Assembly: GCF_000807255.1 (NCBI RefSeq)
Contig: NZ_CP009268.1
Coordinates: 1,332,384 to 1,396,383 of the forward strand
Direction: 5' to 3'
DNA from: Clostridium pasteurianum DSM 525 = ATCC 6013
Lineage (GTDB): Bacteria > Bacillota > Clostridia > Clostridiales > Clostridiaceae
Length of the DNA stretch: 64,000 nucleotides
In this document: one piece after another, positions 1-10,784 of the stretch
Layout: each line of letters starts with the position of its first letter
Position numbering within the stretch: position 1 is the first letter of the stretch
Made by a program: the position numbers and the translations under genes
The notes under the pieces: model-generated
Told to the model about the DNA's origin: nothing
The model's input: the letters and a program-made list of their open reading frames with translations, nothing else
Database searches by the model: none

Positions 1-1
1 T

Positions 2-604
2 ACTCATGGAGGGATTACTCTTCCAGTGCTTAGAAATACTATTGAGGCCTATAGAGAAAGACTTAAATATTATTCAAAGGAAAAAAAGTATATTGCAAAA
101 AAGGCTTTGGAATTTATCAATGAAAAAGAACATTATTTTTTTGATGTTTCTACAACCATCAGCTTTTTAGCAGAATATTTAAATAAGAGAGTTACTATAG
201 TAACCCATTCACTAGATAATATTGAAATACTTTCAGAAAAAAAAGATATTTATGTAAATTCTGTTGGAGGATTACTTAATAATAAGAATAGATTCTTTTA
301 TAAACCAGGATGTGAAGATCTAATTAAAGGTATGAGGTTTGATACAGCGTTTATAGGGGCAGCGTCTGTGAGCGAAGATGGAATATACTATGATGATGAG
401 GAAGATGCTTTTATTAAGCAGTCAGCTATAAAAAAATCTGATAAAGTCATTATACTTACAGATTGTAAAAAGTTTAAGAACTCTAGTTATTATAAAGGAG
501 TAAATTGGAATCAGATAGATATTATAATTACAGATGATAAACCACCTAAGAATTTTATGGATATTATTCAGAAAGAAAATATTCAGCTGATTATTGCTGA
601 ATAG
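2..604 (+). CDS. DeoR-family transcriptional regulator, C-terminal part (5' end outside window)
   Basis: The reading frame is open from the first bases and continues upstream of the window, so the N-terminal helix-turn-helix is missing. The visible part begins with THGGI, which matches the (R)THGGA linker that follows the HTH in DeoR proteins. It continues as the DeoR C-terminal sugar-phosphate sensor domain, with DVSTT (ligand-loop position), an internal VNSVGGLL and FIGAASVSEDGIYYDDE. Such proteins usually repress sugar or nucleoside catabolic operons and are released by a phosphorylated sugar. A GTG at 26 lies inside the domain and is not the true start. The HAD phosphatase downstream could be a functional partner, but that is inference. 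Confidence 0.85.
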   Translation, partial: THGGITLPVLRNTIEAYRERLKYYSKEKKYIAKKALEFINEKEHYFFDVSTTISFLAEYLNKRVTIVTHSLDNIEILSEKKDIYVNSVGGLLNNKNRFFYKPGCEDLIKGMRFDTAFIGAASVSEDGIYYDDEEDAFIKQSAIKKSDKVIILTDCKKFKNSSYYKGVNWNQIDIIITDDKPPKNFMDIIQKENIQLIIAE

Positions 605-752
605 TGGGAAGAGACGAAGTAAAATTAAAGTGTAAAGTTTTCAAAGAACAAATATCAAATGGGGAAAGTGATGGTAGTAAATTGACTTAATAAGTGCATA
701 GTTGACAATTGAAAGTGATGGAGATTTTTCTTCCAAATTATAAATTAGCAGG
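604..752 (+). repeat. dispersed hairpin repeat R1, degenerate copy 1
   Basis: This intergenic stretch contains the 20-mer TTCAAAGAACAAATATCAAA at 640-659, which recurs exactly at 33401 and 34814. It is flanked by a GGAAGA...TCTTCC inverted arm (about 607 and 747). It looks like a decayed member of a small non-coding repeat family and carries no ORF. Confidence 0.6.
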
Positions 753-763
753 AGGTTGTATTA

Positions 764-1576
764 ATGAGTAAGATTAAAATGATATGTCTTGATATCGATG
801 GAACACTTTTAAATTCCAGACACCAGATTTCAAAGATAACTAAAGAAGTAATTAAAACTGTTTCAAATGATAAAAAAATTCCAGTAATATTAGTGTCTGC
901 AAGAATGCCTAAGGGGATATTGTTTTTACAGGAAGAGTTGCAGATAAAACAGTCTATTATATGTTATAGCGGAGCTTTGATTTTAGATGAAAGCAGAGAT
1001 GTTTTGTCGAAAAAGATTATATCTGTTTATGACTTAGAAAAATTATATAAGTTGGTTCAGTGTGAAAAGGTTCACATGAGCTTGTATAAGGATGATGAAT
1101 GGTATATAGAAGGCATGGACTACTGGGCTAAACAGGAGAGTGATATAACAAACATTACTCCAAATATTGTTGATTTTAGTGAGCTTATTAAGCTTTGGAA
1201 GAAAGAAAGGACAGGTCCTAATAAGATTTTATGTATGTCAGAGGCTGGTAGGATAAATTCATTAAAAGAAAAGATAGGAGATTATGATTTAAACATATAT
1301 CCTTCAAAACCAACCTATCTTGAGATTATGCCTAAGGAAGCTTCAAAGACCTCTGCCATTGATGTCCTTAGAAGAAAGTTTAATATAAAACAAGAAGAAA
1401 TACTTGCTATGGGAGATAATTATAATGACATGGATATGATAGAATATGCAGGGCTTGGTATTGCTATGGGAAATGCTCCAGATAAAGTTAAAGAATGTGC
1501 AAATAAAATAGCTTTAACTAATGATGAAGATGGGGTGGCAGAGGCTATTAGGGAGTTTGTTTTTGGCGATGATTAG
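764..1576 (+). CDS. Cof-type HAD-superfamily hydrolase
   Basis: This 270-aa protein has the length and layout of Cof/YidA-type (HAD IIB) phosphatases. The nucleophile motif is DIDGTLL with D10 and D12. A Ser/Thr motif II follows (VSARMPKG, around residue 47). The C-terminal metal site is GDNYNDMDMIEYAGLGIAMGNA, around residues 217-238. Relatives dephosphorylate sugar phosphates, FMN, PLP or similar metabolites; the substrate cannot be read from sequence. The ATG at 764 is preceded by AGGAGG. It is separate from the DeoR gene (160-bp gap holding a repeat) and is closed by a strong terminator. Confidence 0.9.
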   Translation: MSKIKMICLDIDGTLLNSRHQISKITKEVIKTVSNDKKIPVILVSARMPKGILFLQEELQIKQSIICYSGALILDESRDVLSKKIISVYDLEKLYKLVQCEKVHMSLYKDDEWYIEGMDYWAKQESDITNITPNIVDFSELIKLWKKERTGPNKILCMSEAGRINSLKEKIGDYDLNIYPSKPTYLEIMPKEASKTSAIDVLRRKFNIKQEEILAMGDNYNDMDMIEYAGLGIAMGNAPDKVKECANKIALTNDEDGVAEAIREFVFGDD

Positions 1577-1640
1577 TAATAGTTTTAACATCATAAGATC
1601 ATTATTTTTTATGAATAAAGTTAAGGTTAAATCTTCAAGT

Positions 1641-1683
1641 AAAAAAGTCAGCAGGTACTAATCATACCTTCTGACTTTTTTTC
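1641..1683 (+). terminator. intrinsic terminator after the HAD gene
   Basis: The stem AAAGTCAG.AGGTA / TACCT.CTGACTTT closes a short loop and is followed by a run of seven T residues. Confidence 0.85.
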
Positions 1684-1832
1684 TATTAATTCTAATTATT
1701 TGATTAAATTTTTAAAAATATGGGAATAATAAATTAAGCATCATAAATAATATAAAACTTTAGAACTTAATATGAAATTTAAAAAAATAATTTACATAAA
1801 AAATTAACATTTTAAAGAAAGGACGGTCATTT

Positions 1833-4800
1833 ATGCCTTATATATACATGCAAGTCAGTATTGTAATTTTAATTTTATCAATATTTATAGTAGTTGCTTT
1901 TGAAATAAGACATAGGTATGATTATTTAGAACAATTGCCTCCAATTAATTTAAAAGGAGATGATGTAAATAGTCATGCTGCTTATGTGTCAGATTATCAT
2001 GGGAGAGCAAAAACTACAAATGGTAAGAGAAAGATAATGAAAAGTATTGATAAAGATTATAGAGATATAATTAAGGGATATGAGTATATAGATGGAGATA
2101 TTAGACGCAATAAAGATATTGTACCTGCAGCAGAATGGCTGATGGATAATCTTTATTTAATAGAAAAGGAATATAAGGATATAAAACATAATTTACCAGA
2201 ATATTGCTATAAAAGCTTACCTGCTATAAATAAAGGATTGTTTAAAGGATATCCAAGAATATATCATATTGCAATGGAAATAGTATCCCATGCTGATGGG
2301 AAAATTGATGAAAACACTATAGTGTCTTTTATAGAAAGCTATCAAAAACAGACTGTGCTTACTAATGCTGAGTTATGGGCTCTTCCAAATATGCTTAGAA
2401 TAGCATTGCTTCATAACATAGGCAGCATTACAAACAAAATAGTAACTGTTCAGAGAGAAAAAACAAGAGCTGATAAAATATCAGATGAACTAATAAATGC
2501 AGTTAATAATGGAGTATTAGAGGAAAAATTAAATAACATAACTTCGGAAAAAATCAAATTTACAATACATTTTGCAGGAAGACTTTTAAAAGACTTAAGA
2601 GATAATGGAATAGAAGATAAAAGTATATATGATTGGATAGAAAATAATTTAGCAGCTATTGAAAGCAATAGTGAAAAGATAGTAATAGTTGAGCATCAAA
2701 GGGAAATTAGATTTCAACTTTCCATGGGAAATTGTATTAATTCTATAAGAGAAGTAGAGGCTTTAAATTGGAGTCAATCTTTTGAAAAATTAAGTTATAT
2801 GGAAGAAATATTGAGACAGGATCCTAGTGGCATCTATTCAAAAATGGATTTTCAGTCTAGAGATTATTATAGACACAATTTAGAAAAAATGGCTAAAAAG
2901 ATGAATTTACCTGAATCCTATTTAGCTAAATTATGTGTTCGATGTGCAATGGATGCTGAAGATAGAGGAGAAGAGAAGGAATATGAAAAGCATGTAGGTT
3001 ATTACATAATAGATGATGGAGTAAATTGTATTAATAAAAAAATAAAACACAGGTCTTCAGTATCATTTTTAAAAAAGCATAAAGCTTTTTGGTACATATT
3101 ATTAAATTTAGCTGGTACTGCTGGATTAGTTGCTTTTATAATAGCTAGAAGCTTAGCAGATGATACTAATTTTATTTTGTGGAAGTATATAGTATCTGGA
3201 ATAGCTATAGTAATACCTTGCAGCGAGATTATAAATTCTATTTTAAATTGGAGTATAAATCATCTTACTACACCCAAATTTGTACCTAAAATAGATCTTA
3301 CAGAGGGAATACCAGGGGATTGTAAGTCAATTGTAGTTATACCAGCAATACTAAACAATGAAGAAACTGTTCATAATCTTATGAATAAGCTTGAAGTGTA
3401 CTATTTGGCAAATGAAGAGGATAATCTTTATTTTGCTCTATTGGGAGATTTTAAAGATAGTAGTACTGAAAATGAAGAAGAAGATAATAAGATCAATGAA
3501 GCTGGATTAAAGGATGCAAAAATTCTCAATGATAAGTATAAAAGAAAAAAGGATATTTTTTATTTTTTTAACAGATCTAGAATGTACAATAAAAACCAAG
3601 GACTTTGGCTTGGTTGGGAGAGAAAACGTGGAAAACTTATGGAGTTTAATGAACTCTTAAGAGGAAACCGTGAAACAAGTTATAATGTTACAAGTGGTTC
3701 TGTAATGGAGCTTCAGGATGTAAAATATGTTATAACACTGGATTCAGATACTCAACTGCCAAGAGATACAGCAAAAAAATTAATAGGGGCGATGACTCAT
3801 ATTTTAAATAAAGCTGTTATTGATGATAACAAGGAAATTAAAAGAGGCTATGGCATTATGCAACCTAGAATAAGTATAGATACAGTAAGTGCTAATAGAA
3901 CTTTTTATTCAAAGATATTCTCTGGAGAAACTGGCATAGATACTTATAGTATGGCTGTTTCGGATATCTATCAGGACTTGTTTTTAGAAGGAATATATAC
4001 AGGTAAAGGGATTTATGAGGTAGATATATTCCAAAATACGATTACAGGGAATATAAAGGAAAATTCAGTGCTGAGTCATGATTTGTTAGAGGGAGAATAT
4101 GCAAGATGTGCTTTGGTAACTGACGTTGAATTTATGGATGGATATCCAGCTTATTTTAACTCAGCTAGTAAAAGACTGCATAGGTGGATACGAGGTGATT
4201 GGCAACTGCTGCCATATATTTTTAAAAGTTCTTCATTAAGTGCTATATCACGATGGAAAATGATAGATAATTTAAGAAGAAGTATTTTAGCACCATCAAT
4301 TATTATTTTATTACTATTTTCTCTTACAATTGTTCCTGATGGTGTTGATAAATGGATGAGCTTAATTTTTATATCATTAATATGTCCTTGGCTTTTTGAT
4401 GTATCAGAAATTGTAGTTTCACCTATGAGAGGTATAAGTATATCTGGAAAGATGAGCAGCAATAAGAATGTTATTGAACAAATATTTTTAATATTTACTT
4501 TTCTTCCTTATAATGCATATTTATCTCTAGATGCAATTTTTAGAACTTTATATAGGATTGCTATAAGTAGAAAAAAATTATTGGAATGGCAGACTGCAGC
4601 TTATATAGAATCAAATATAAATAAAAAATTTACAGGATATTTATCTAGTATGTGGATGGCAAGTGGTATAGCGGCAGTCATAGCGGTTATGGCCTATAGA
4701 GTACATAATCCTGTAGGGTATGTTCTCATTCCATCTTGTGTCCTTTGGTTTATAAGTCCTATTATAGCTTGTCTTATTAGCAAGTATAGAAAGAGATTTA

Positions 4801-7800
4801 GTATGAAGCTTTCCGATGAAGAAAGGAATTTACTAAGAAGAATAGGTAGAAAAACTTTTGCTTATTTTGAGGACTTTGTAAATGATGAGGAAAATTGGCT
4901 GGCTCCAGATAATTACCAGGAGGATCCTTTAAAGGGAGTAGCTCACAGGACCTCACCCACTAATATGGGAATGGGGATTACATCTAATCTAGTGGGGTAT
5001 GATTTAGGATATATAACCTTAGAGGAACTTTTAGACAGATTGGATAAAATACTTACCAATATGGAATCATTGGAAAAATACAAAGGGCATTTTTATAATT
5101 GGTATGACACAAGGTCAAAATTACCATTGCATCCTAGATATATTTCTACTGTAGATAGCGGAAATTTAGTTGGATATTTGTGGTTAACATCAAAGGCATT
5201 AGAAGAATATATAAATCAACCTTTAATTGGCAGAAGATACACAAGGGGACTTTGTGATATTTTGAGGCTTTCAAATGAGGAAATAGAGAATTCATTTTCA
5301 GTTAAAAATCACTACAATAATGTCATAGCTGAATTAGAAAATCCAAATATAGAAGTGGTTTCATGGAAAAAGATTTTATATGATATTTTAAGTGATTGTG
5401 AAAGATTTGAGAAGAATAATAAAAAAATACCTTTATATTGGAATTCTAAAGCAAAACATCAAATAGAACAATATTTATATGAAATAGACAAAATTTTCCC
5501 ATGGACAGATATAGTTTCAAAAAGAGATGAAATGATAAATGATAAAGCTATATCAATAAAAAATTTATCAACTAAGATAGCCTTTAAGGATATTCCAAAA
5601 GAAATAGATAATATAATGAGCAATTTTACTGTAAGTGACGATACTTTTGGAAATGACATGAATTGGATAGATAAGCTCATTAATATTCTTAAAAATAGTA
5701 AATTTGAAATACAAAATTTTATTAACAGGGTGGAAAATATCAGAACAAGATTAAATAATATGGCAGAAGAAACTGATTTTAAAATATTATTTGATGAAAA
5801 AAGGCAGTTATTTTCTATTGGTTATGATATGGAAACAAATATTATTTCAAACTGCTATTATGATCTATTGGCTTCGGAATCAAGGCAAGCCAGTTTTGTA
5901 GCAATAGCCAAAGGAGATATAGATCAAATCCATTGGTTTAAGCTTGGAAGATCTATGACTTTTATGGGTAAAGGAAAAGGTCTTGTATCTTGGAGTGGAA
6001 CTATGTTTGAGTACTTTATGCCTTTGCTTATAATGAAAAATTATGATGATACTCTCCTAAAGGAAACCTATAAAAGTGTAGTAGAAGGACAGAAAAAGTA
6101 TATTAAAAAGAGAAAGTTATCTTGTTGGGGAATATCGGAATCAGCTTTTTATAAATTTGACATAGCTTCTAATTATCAATATAAAGCTTTTGGTGTACCT
6201 GGTATAGGATTGAAGAGAGGATTAGCAGATGAATTGGTAATATCTCCATATTCAACAGTTTTGGCTATGCAGCAAGATATAAGCAGTGCTTTGAGTAATA
6301 TAAAGAGACTTATATCAGAAGGTATGGAAGGCAAATATGGTTTTTACGAGGCTGTAGACTATACAAAAAATAGATTACCGGAGGGAACAAAAAAATCTAT
6401 TATAAGGTGTTTCATGGTACATCATGAGGGCATGAGTCTTATGGCGTTAGATAATATAATAAATAGTTTTGTTCTCCAAAAGAGATTTCATGCTCTTCCA
6501 AGAGTTAAGGCTACAGAATTATTATTACAGGAAAGAGTGCCTAAGAGAGTGGTTTATGATAGAAATCAGGTGTTTGAATTTGTAGAGAATAAGAAAAATG
6601 ATAGAAGTAATTTCATTGTCAGGACCTATAGTAATCCCAAAACCGAAATACCTGAAACTCATATATTATCAAATGGAGTTTATTCCATGATGATATCAAA
6701 TAGTGGAAGTGGATATAGTAAGAAAAATGATATGATGCTTTATAGGTGGAATGAAGATGTAACTACCGATGACAGTGGATTGTTTTTCTATATAAAAGAT
6801 ATTACAGATAATAAAGTTTGGAGTGCAGCTTATGAGCCTAGTAAAACCCGAGGTGATTCTTATGAGACAATTTTTGCTTTAGATAAAGTAGAGTTTAAAA
6901 GAAGCGATGGGGATGTAGAAACTCGCACTGAAATAGCTGTTTCTAATGAAGATAATGCTGAAATAAGAAGAATTACATTGAAAAATAATGGAAATAACGA
7001 AAAGGTTATAGAATTGATAAGTTATTCAGAAATAACTTTAGCTCCACGAAATGCAGATGAAGTACATCCTGCTTTTAGCAATTTATTTATAAGAACAGAA
7101 TTTGTAGAAGATCCTATGTGTATCTTAGCCAATAGAAGACCTAGAGCTAAAAATCAAGATAAACCTTGGTTAATGCAGACTATTTATATAGATGGTGAAA
7201 GGGATAATGACAACATTCAATATGAAACCAGCAGATTAAACTTTTTAGGCAGAGGGAGAAATCTTACAAATCCTATAAGTATAAATGATAATAAGGAGTT
7301 TCTGAATACAGTGGGAAATATACTGGATCCTATAATAAGTATTAAAAAAGTAATAAAGATAAAGCCACATACTTCTTGTACTATAGTTTTTGTAAATTCT
7401 ATTAGTGATTCTAGAGAAGATGCACTGAATATGGCTGTGAAATATAGACAATTGCAGAATATAGATAGAGTTTTTGAACTTTCTTTTAGTCAAAGTCAGT
7501 TTGAATTAAATTATCTTGGCATTAAACCAAATCAGGCAAATTTATATCAGCTTATGGCTTCAAAGATTTTATTCATAAATACCATGGTGAGGGAAAGAGA
7601 GTACTATATTAAAGAAGTTTCTAAATCACAAAGTGCACTATGGGCATATGGTATATCCGGGGATTTACCTATAGTTTTACTAATTGTAAGGAATGAATCA
7701 GATGTAGATTTGGTAAAACAGATGTTAAATGCACATGAATACTGGTCAATGAAGGGTTTGAAAGTTGATTTTGTAATAATAAATATGAAAGCTAATTCGT

Positions 7801-10469
7801 ATTTGCAGCAATTGGAAAGCTCTTTGGAGGATGCAATTGAATCAAATCATTCTCGTGATAAACAAAATAAACCTGCAGGAGTTTTTTTATACAATAATTC
7901 AACTATGAGTGAGGAAGATATAAAGTTTTTAATTGGAATAAGCAGGTTAGTTATAGATTCTAATAAAGGACTTTTAGTAAGTCAGATAAAGAGCAGTATA
8001 AAACTGGAGGAAAACTCGAAATATATTCATGTGAAGGATTTAAATTACAACTTATCAGAATTTAATTATCCTGATAGAAAACTCATTTATGACAATGGTT
8101 ATGGAGGATTCGATGAAGATACAAATGAATATATCATAACTTTGGATAATTATAAGAATACTCCTGCACCTTGGATAAATGTTATATCTAATGATAAGTT
8201 TGGTTTTCATGTTTCTGAATCCGGCAGTGCTTATACCTGGTTTAAAAACAGTAGAGAAAATAAAATAACACCTTGGTCTAATGATTATATTACTGATAAA
8301 TTAGGAGAAGCAATATATATAAGAGATGAAGAAGATGGGAAGGCATGGAGTATATCTCCGAAACCTATACGAGATTCAGGAAAATATATTATAGAACATG
8401 GTTTTGGATATTCTAATTTTAAACACACAGTCAATGGTATATACGGAAAGATGACAATGTTCGCATCCATTGAGAAAAGTTTTAAAATAATTAATATTGG
8501 ACTTAAAAATATATCTGATATTAAGAGAAAACTATCAGTAACTTATTATAGCCAAATTGTACTGGGAGTTGTCCCTAGCCATACAGGAATACACATATTT
8601 ACTGATATTGATAAAGATAATAACTTCATATATGCTAGAAATCCATACAGCCAAAATTTTGGAGGTTATTATGCATATTTGAAAATTATTGGAGGAGGAG
8701 AAGAGAGTTTTACAGGAAACAGAAAAGAATTTATTGGAAGAGGAGAAAGTTTGAATTTACCTGAAGCACTTAAAAAGGTCTCTCTTTCCAATAATGTAGG
8801 AGCAGGTCTCGATCCTTGTATGGCTCAAAACTCTAAAATAATTTTAGAGCCCGGAGAAGAAAAAAATGTATGGATTATATTCGGAGAAGATGAAAGTCTG
8901 GAAAAAGTAAAAGAAATAGTTAAGCAGTATTCAATATATGATAATGTAATTAGAGAATTTCATCATGCAAAAGCTTACTGGAAGGATATGCTAACTAAAA
9001 TCACTGTTAAAACTCCTGATAAAACTATGAATATAATGCTTAATGGCTGGCTTATGTATCAGGCTATTTCTTGTAGATTATGGTCTAGAACTGCATTTTA
9101 TCAATCTGGAGGTGCTTACGGGTTTAGAGATCAGCTTCAGGATGTTATGCCTTTAAGTTTCTTAAAACCTGAAATGACAAGAAAGCAGATTATTATAAGT
9201 GCCTCAAGACAATTTCTTGAGGGAGATGTACAGCATTGGTGGCATCCTGTAGTAGATAGTGGTATAAGAACTAGATTCTCTGACGATTTACTATGGCTTC
9301 CTTATGTGACTAGTGATTATATAAAAAATACAGGAGATTACAGTATATTAGAGGAGTCCGTAGAATATCTTCAAGATGAACCTTTAAAAGAAGGAGAAGA
9401 TGAAAGATATAGCATATCTAAAAAGTCTGAACAGCGAGGAACTATATATGAACATTGTATAAAGGCTTTGGAAAAGGGACTCAAATTTGGTATTCACAAT
9501 ATACCTCTTATGGGCAGTGGTGATTGGAATGATGGCATGAGTACTGTTGGAAATCAAGGGAAAGGAGAAAGTGTTTGGCTTGGATGGTTTGTATACAGTA
9601 TTTTAAGAGATTTTAAGATTATATGCAAAAATAAACAGGATGAATATAGAAGTCAAAGATATTCTGAATTAAGTGATTTTGTAAAGGAAAATATGGAAAA
9701 AAATGCTTGGGATGGAAATTGGTATAGAAGAGCATATTTTGACGATGGAACACCACTGGGATCTTCTGAAAATGATGAATGTAAAATTGACTCATTATCT
9801 CAATCTTGGGCAGTTATTTCAAGAGCAGCCAGTCCTGATAGAGCAAAAATGGCTATGGAATCACTGGAAAAATATTTAGTTAAAGAAAATGAAAGAATGA
9901 TTTTATTATTGACTCCGCCTTTTAATAATTCAAAACTAGAACCAGGTTATATAAAAGGATATGTACCTGGTGTAAGAGAAAATGGAGGACAGTATACTCA
10001 TGCAGCAACCTGGGTAATACTAGCTATGGCCAAACTTGGTGAAACAGATAAGGCTTGGAAGCTGTTTAATATGATAAATCCAATTAATCATTCTAAAACT
10101 AAGGAAGAAAGTGAAATATATAAGGTAGAACCTTATGTTATGGCTGCAGATGTATATGCTGGAGAACCTCATACAGGAAGAGGTGGATGGACTTGGTACA
10201 CAGGTACTGCCGGATGGATGTATAGAGTTGGTATAGAAGGAATTTTAGGATTATCACTGGTTGAAGGAAAAGGATTTAGAATAAATCCTTGTGTTCCAAG
10301 AGAATGGAAAGAGTATGAAATAAATTATAGACATAAAAATTGTGTTTACAATATAAAAATTGAGAGATCTGAGGATAATAGGTCCATAACTGTAAATGGA
10401 GAAGCAGTACAAGATGGAATAATTCCATTTATGGAAGAGGGGACACATAAGGTGGAAATTAAATTATAA
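1833..10469 (+). CDS. ndvB: cyclic beta-1,2-glucan synthase (GT84-GH94), 2878 aa
   Basis: This giant membrane enzyme is of the NdvB/ChvB/Cgs class, which primes, elongates and cyclises beta-1,2-glucan from UDP-glucose. A membrane segment lies at residues 4-23, with another group near 420-470. The GT84 glycosyltransferase carries the DxD site D637-S-D639 and HRWIRGDWQ near 783, then more membrane spans to about 1000. A glycoamylase-like central domain follows (DSGNLVGYLW near 1107, VHHEGMSLMAL near 1528). Two GH94-type supersandwich domains come next. The last has a (alpha/alpha)6 barrel with GDWNDGM at 2563-2569, where D2567 is the expected catalytic acid. Length is close to the ~2800 aa of rhizobial homologues. 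The start has AAAGGACGG 8 bases upstream. It stands alone. A secreted or periplasm-like glucan in a Gram-positive is unusual, so the true product is open. Confidence 0.85.
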   Translation: MPYIYMQVSIVILILSIFIVVAFEIRHRYDYLEQLPPINLKGDDVNSHAAYVSDYHGRAKTTNGKRKIMKSIDKDYRDIIKGYEYIDGDIRRNKDIVPAAEWLMDNLYLIEKEYKDIKHNLPEYCYKSLPAINKGLFKGYPRIYHIAMEIVSHADGKIDENTIVSFIESYQKQTVLTNAELWALPNMLRIALLHNIGSITNKIVTVQREKTRADKISDELINAVNNGVLEEKLNNITSEKIKFTIHFAGRLLKDLRDNGIEDKSIYDWIENNLAAIESNSEKIVIVEHQREIRFQLSMGNCINSIREVEALNWSQSFEKLSYMEEILRQDPSGIYSKMDFQSRDYYRHNLEKMAKKMNLPESYLAKLCVRCAMDAEDRGEEKEYEKHVGYYIIDDGVNCINKKIKHRSSVSFLKKHKAFWYILLNLAGTAGLVAFIIARSLADDTNFILWKYIVSGIAIVIPCSEIINSILNWSINHLTTPKFVPKIDLTEGIPGDCKSIVVIPAILNNEETVHNLMNKLEVYYLANEEDNLYFALLGDFKDSSTENEEEDNKINEAGLKDAKILNDKYKRKKDIFYFFNRSRMYNKNQGLWLGWERKRGKLMEFNELLRGNRETSYNVTSGSVMELQDVKYVITLDSDTQLPRDTAKKLIGAMTHILNKAVIDDNKEIKRGYGIMQPRISIDTVSANRTFYSKIFSGETGIDTYSMAVSDIYQDLFLEGIYTGKGIYEVDIFQNTITGNIKENSVLSHDLLEGEYARCALVTDVEFMDGYPAYFNSASKRLHRWIRGDWQLLPYIFKSSSLSAISRWKMIDNLRRSILAPSIIILLLFSLTIVPDGVDKWMSLIFISLICPWLFDVSEIVVSPMRGISISGKMSSNKNVIEQIFLIFTFLPYNAYLSLDAIFRTLYRIAISRKKLLEWQTAAYIESNINKKFTGYLSSMWMASGIAAVIAVMAYRVHNPVGYVLIPSCVLWFISPIIACLISKYRKRFSMKLSDEERNLLRRIGRKTFAYFEDFVNDEENWLAPDNYQEDPLKGVAHRTSPTNMGMGITSNLVGYDLGYITLEELLDRLDKILTNMESLEKYKGHFYNWYDTRSKLPLHPRYISTVDSGNLVGYLWLTSKALEEYINQPLIGRRYTRGLCDILRLSNEEIENSFSVKNHYNNVIAELENPNIEVVSWKKILYDILSDCERFEKNNKKIPLYWNSKAKHQIEQYLYEIDKIFPWTDIVSKRDEMINDKAISIKNLSTKIAFKDIPKEIDNIMSNFTVSDDTFGNDMNWIDKLINILKNSKFEIQNFINRVENIRTRLNNMAEETDFKILFDEKRQLFSIGYDMETNIISNCYYDLLASESRQASFVAIAKGDIDQIHWFKLGRSMTFMGKGKGLVSWSGTMFEYFMPLLIMKNYDDTLLKETYKSVVEGQKKYIKKRKLSCWGISESAFYKFDIASNYQYKAFGVPGIGLKRGLADELVISPYSTVLAMQQDISSALSNIKRLISEGMEGKYGFYEAVDYTKNRLPEGTKKSIIRCFMVHHEGMSLMALDNIINSFVLQKRFHALPRVKATELLLQERVPKRVVYDRNQVFEFVENKKNDRSNFIVRTYSNPKTEIPETHILSNGVYSMMISNSGSGYSKKNDMMLYRWNEDVTTDDSGLFFYIKDITDNKVWSAAYEPSKTRGDSYETIFALDKVEFKRSDGDVETRTEIAVSNEDNAEIRRITLKNNGNNEKVIELISYSEITLAPRNADEVHPAFSNLFIRTEFVEDPMCILANRRPRAKNQDKPWLMQTIYIDGERDNDNIQYETSRLNFLGRGRNLTNPISINDNKEFLNTVGNILDPIISIKKVIKIKPHTSCTIVFVNSISDSREDALNMAVKYRQLQNIDRVFELSFSQSQFELNYLGIKPNQANLYQLMASKILFINTMVREREYYIKEVSKSQSALWAYGISGDLPIVLLIVRNESDVDLVKQMLNAHEYWSMKGLKVDFVIINMKANSYLQQLESSLEDAIESNHSRDKQNKPAGVFLYNNSTMSEEDIKFLIGISRLVIDSNKGLLVSQIKSSIKLEENSKYIHVKDLNYNLSEFNYPDRKLIYDNGYGGFDEDTNEYIITLDNYKNTPAPWINVISNDKFGFHVSESGSAYTWFKNSRENKITPWSNDYITDKLGEAIYIRDEEDGKAWSISPKPIRDSGKYIIEHGFGYSNFKHTVNGIYGKMTMFASIEKSFKIINIGLKNISDIKRKLSVTYYSQIVLGVVPSHTGIHIFTDIDKDNNFIYARNPYSQNFGGYYAYLKIIGGGEESFTGNRKEFIGRGESLNLPEALKKVSLSNNVGAGLDPCMAQNSKIILEPGEEKNVWIIFGEDESLEKVKEIVKQYSIYDNVIREFHHAKAYWKDMLTKITVKTPDKTMNIMLNGWLMYQAISCRLWSRTAFYQSGGAYGFRDQLQDVMPLSFLKPEMTRKQIIISASRQFLEGDVQHWWHPVVDSGIRTRFSDDLLWLPYVTSDYIKNTGDYSILEESVEYLQDEPLKEGEDERYSISKKSEQRGTIYEHCIKALEKGLKFGIHNIPLMGSGDWNDGMSTVGNQGKGESVWLGWFVYSILRDFKIICKNKQDEYRSQRYSELSDFVKENMEKNAWDGNWYRRAYFDDGTPLGSSENDECKIDSLSQSWAVISRAASPDRAKMAMESLEKYLVKENERMILLLTPPFNNSKLEPGYIKGYVPGVRENGGQYTHAATWVILAMAKLGETDKAWKLFNMINPINHSKTKEESEIYKVEPYVMAADVYAGEPHTGRGGWTWYTGTAGWMYRVGIEGILGLSLVEGKGFRINPCVPREWKEYEINYRHKNCVYNIKIERSEDNRSITVNGEAVQDGIIPFMEEGTHKVEIKL

Positions 10470-10483
10470 TATTTAACAAAATA

Positions 10484-10533
10484 ATAAGTAAGTAGCCATA
10501 TAAAAATGACTGCTTACTTACTAAATATTATTT
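10484..10533. terminator. bidirectional hairpin between the glucan synthase and the small minus-strand gene
   Basis: TAAGTAAGTAG.CAT pairs with ATG.CTGCTTACTTA across a short A-rich loop. It sits between convergent genes and has weak T-runs on both sides. Confidence 0.5.
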
Positions 10534-10592
10534 GTATAGATAATGTGACATATTGTTGTAATACATTATAGTCTGATTAATTATAGTAAAAT

Positions 10593-10784
10593 TTAATCTA
10601 AGTCATCAGCTATAGGATCATAGGTGTAATCAAATTCCACATTAGAAATATTATTTGTAACTATGGGATCTGTTACAGGATCAGGAAGATTTGTATAATC
10701 CCTTTCTGAATAAGCTCTTATTTCTTTGGGTTCTGCATCTAAATATCCTCTTTCTCTTGGCAAATAAGGTATTTTTTTTGACAT
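10593..10784 (-). CDS. small hypothetical protein, 63 aa
   Basis: I do not recognise a family. The start is well supported: on the minus strand AAAGGAGG lies 7 bases before the ATG. The protein is hydrophilic, acidic and proline-rich (PYLPRERGYLDAEPKE near the N-terminus, tandem DP-rich stretch PDPVTDPIVTNN in the middle, ending DPIADDLD). It has no signal peptide or membrane span. It is monocistronic, convergent with the glucan synthase and divergent from desulfoferrodoxin. A disordered or spore-associated small protein is possible but is guesswork. Confidence 0.7.
   Translation of the reverse strand: MSKKIPYLPRERGYLDAEPKEIRAYSERDYTNLPDPVTDPIVTNNISNVEFDYTYDPIADDLD

Noticed and set aside
10254-10448. 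Minus-strand ORFs within the glucan synthase (several, 60-100 codons)
   Set aside because: They lie entirely opposite a well-supported gene, lack SDs and have unlikely compositions.
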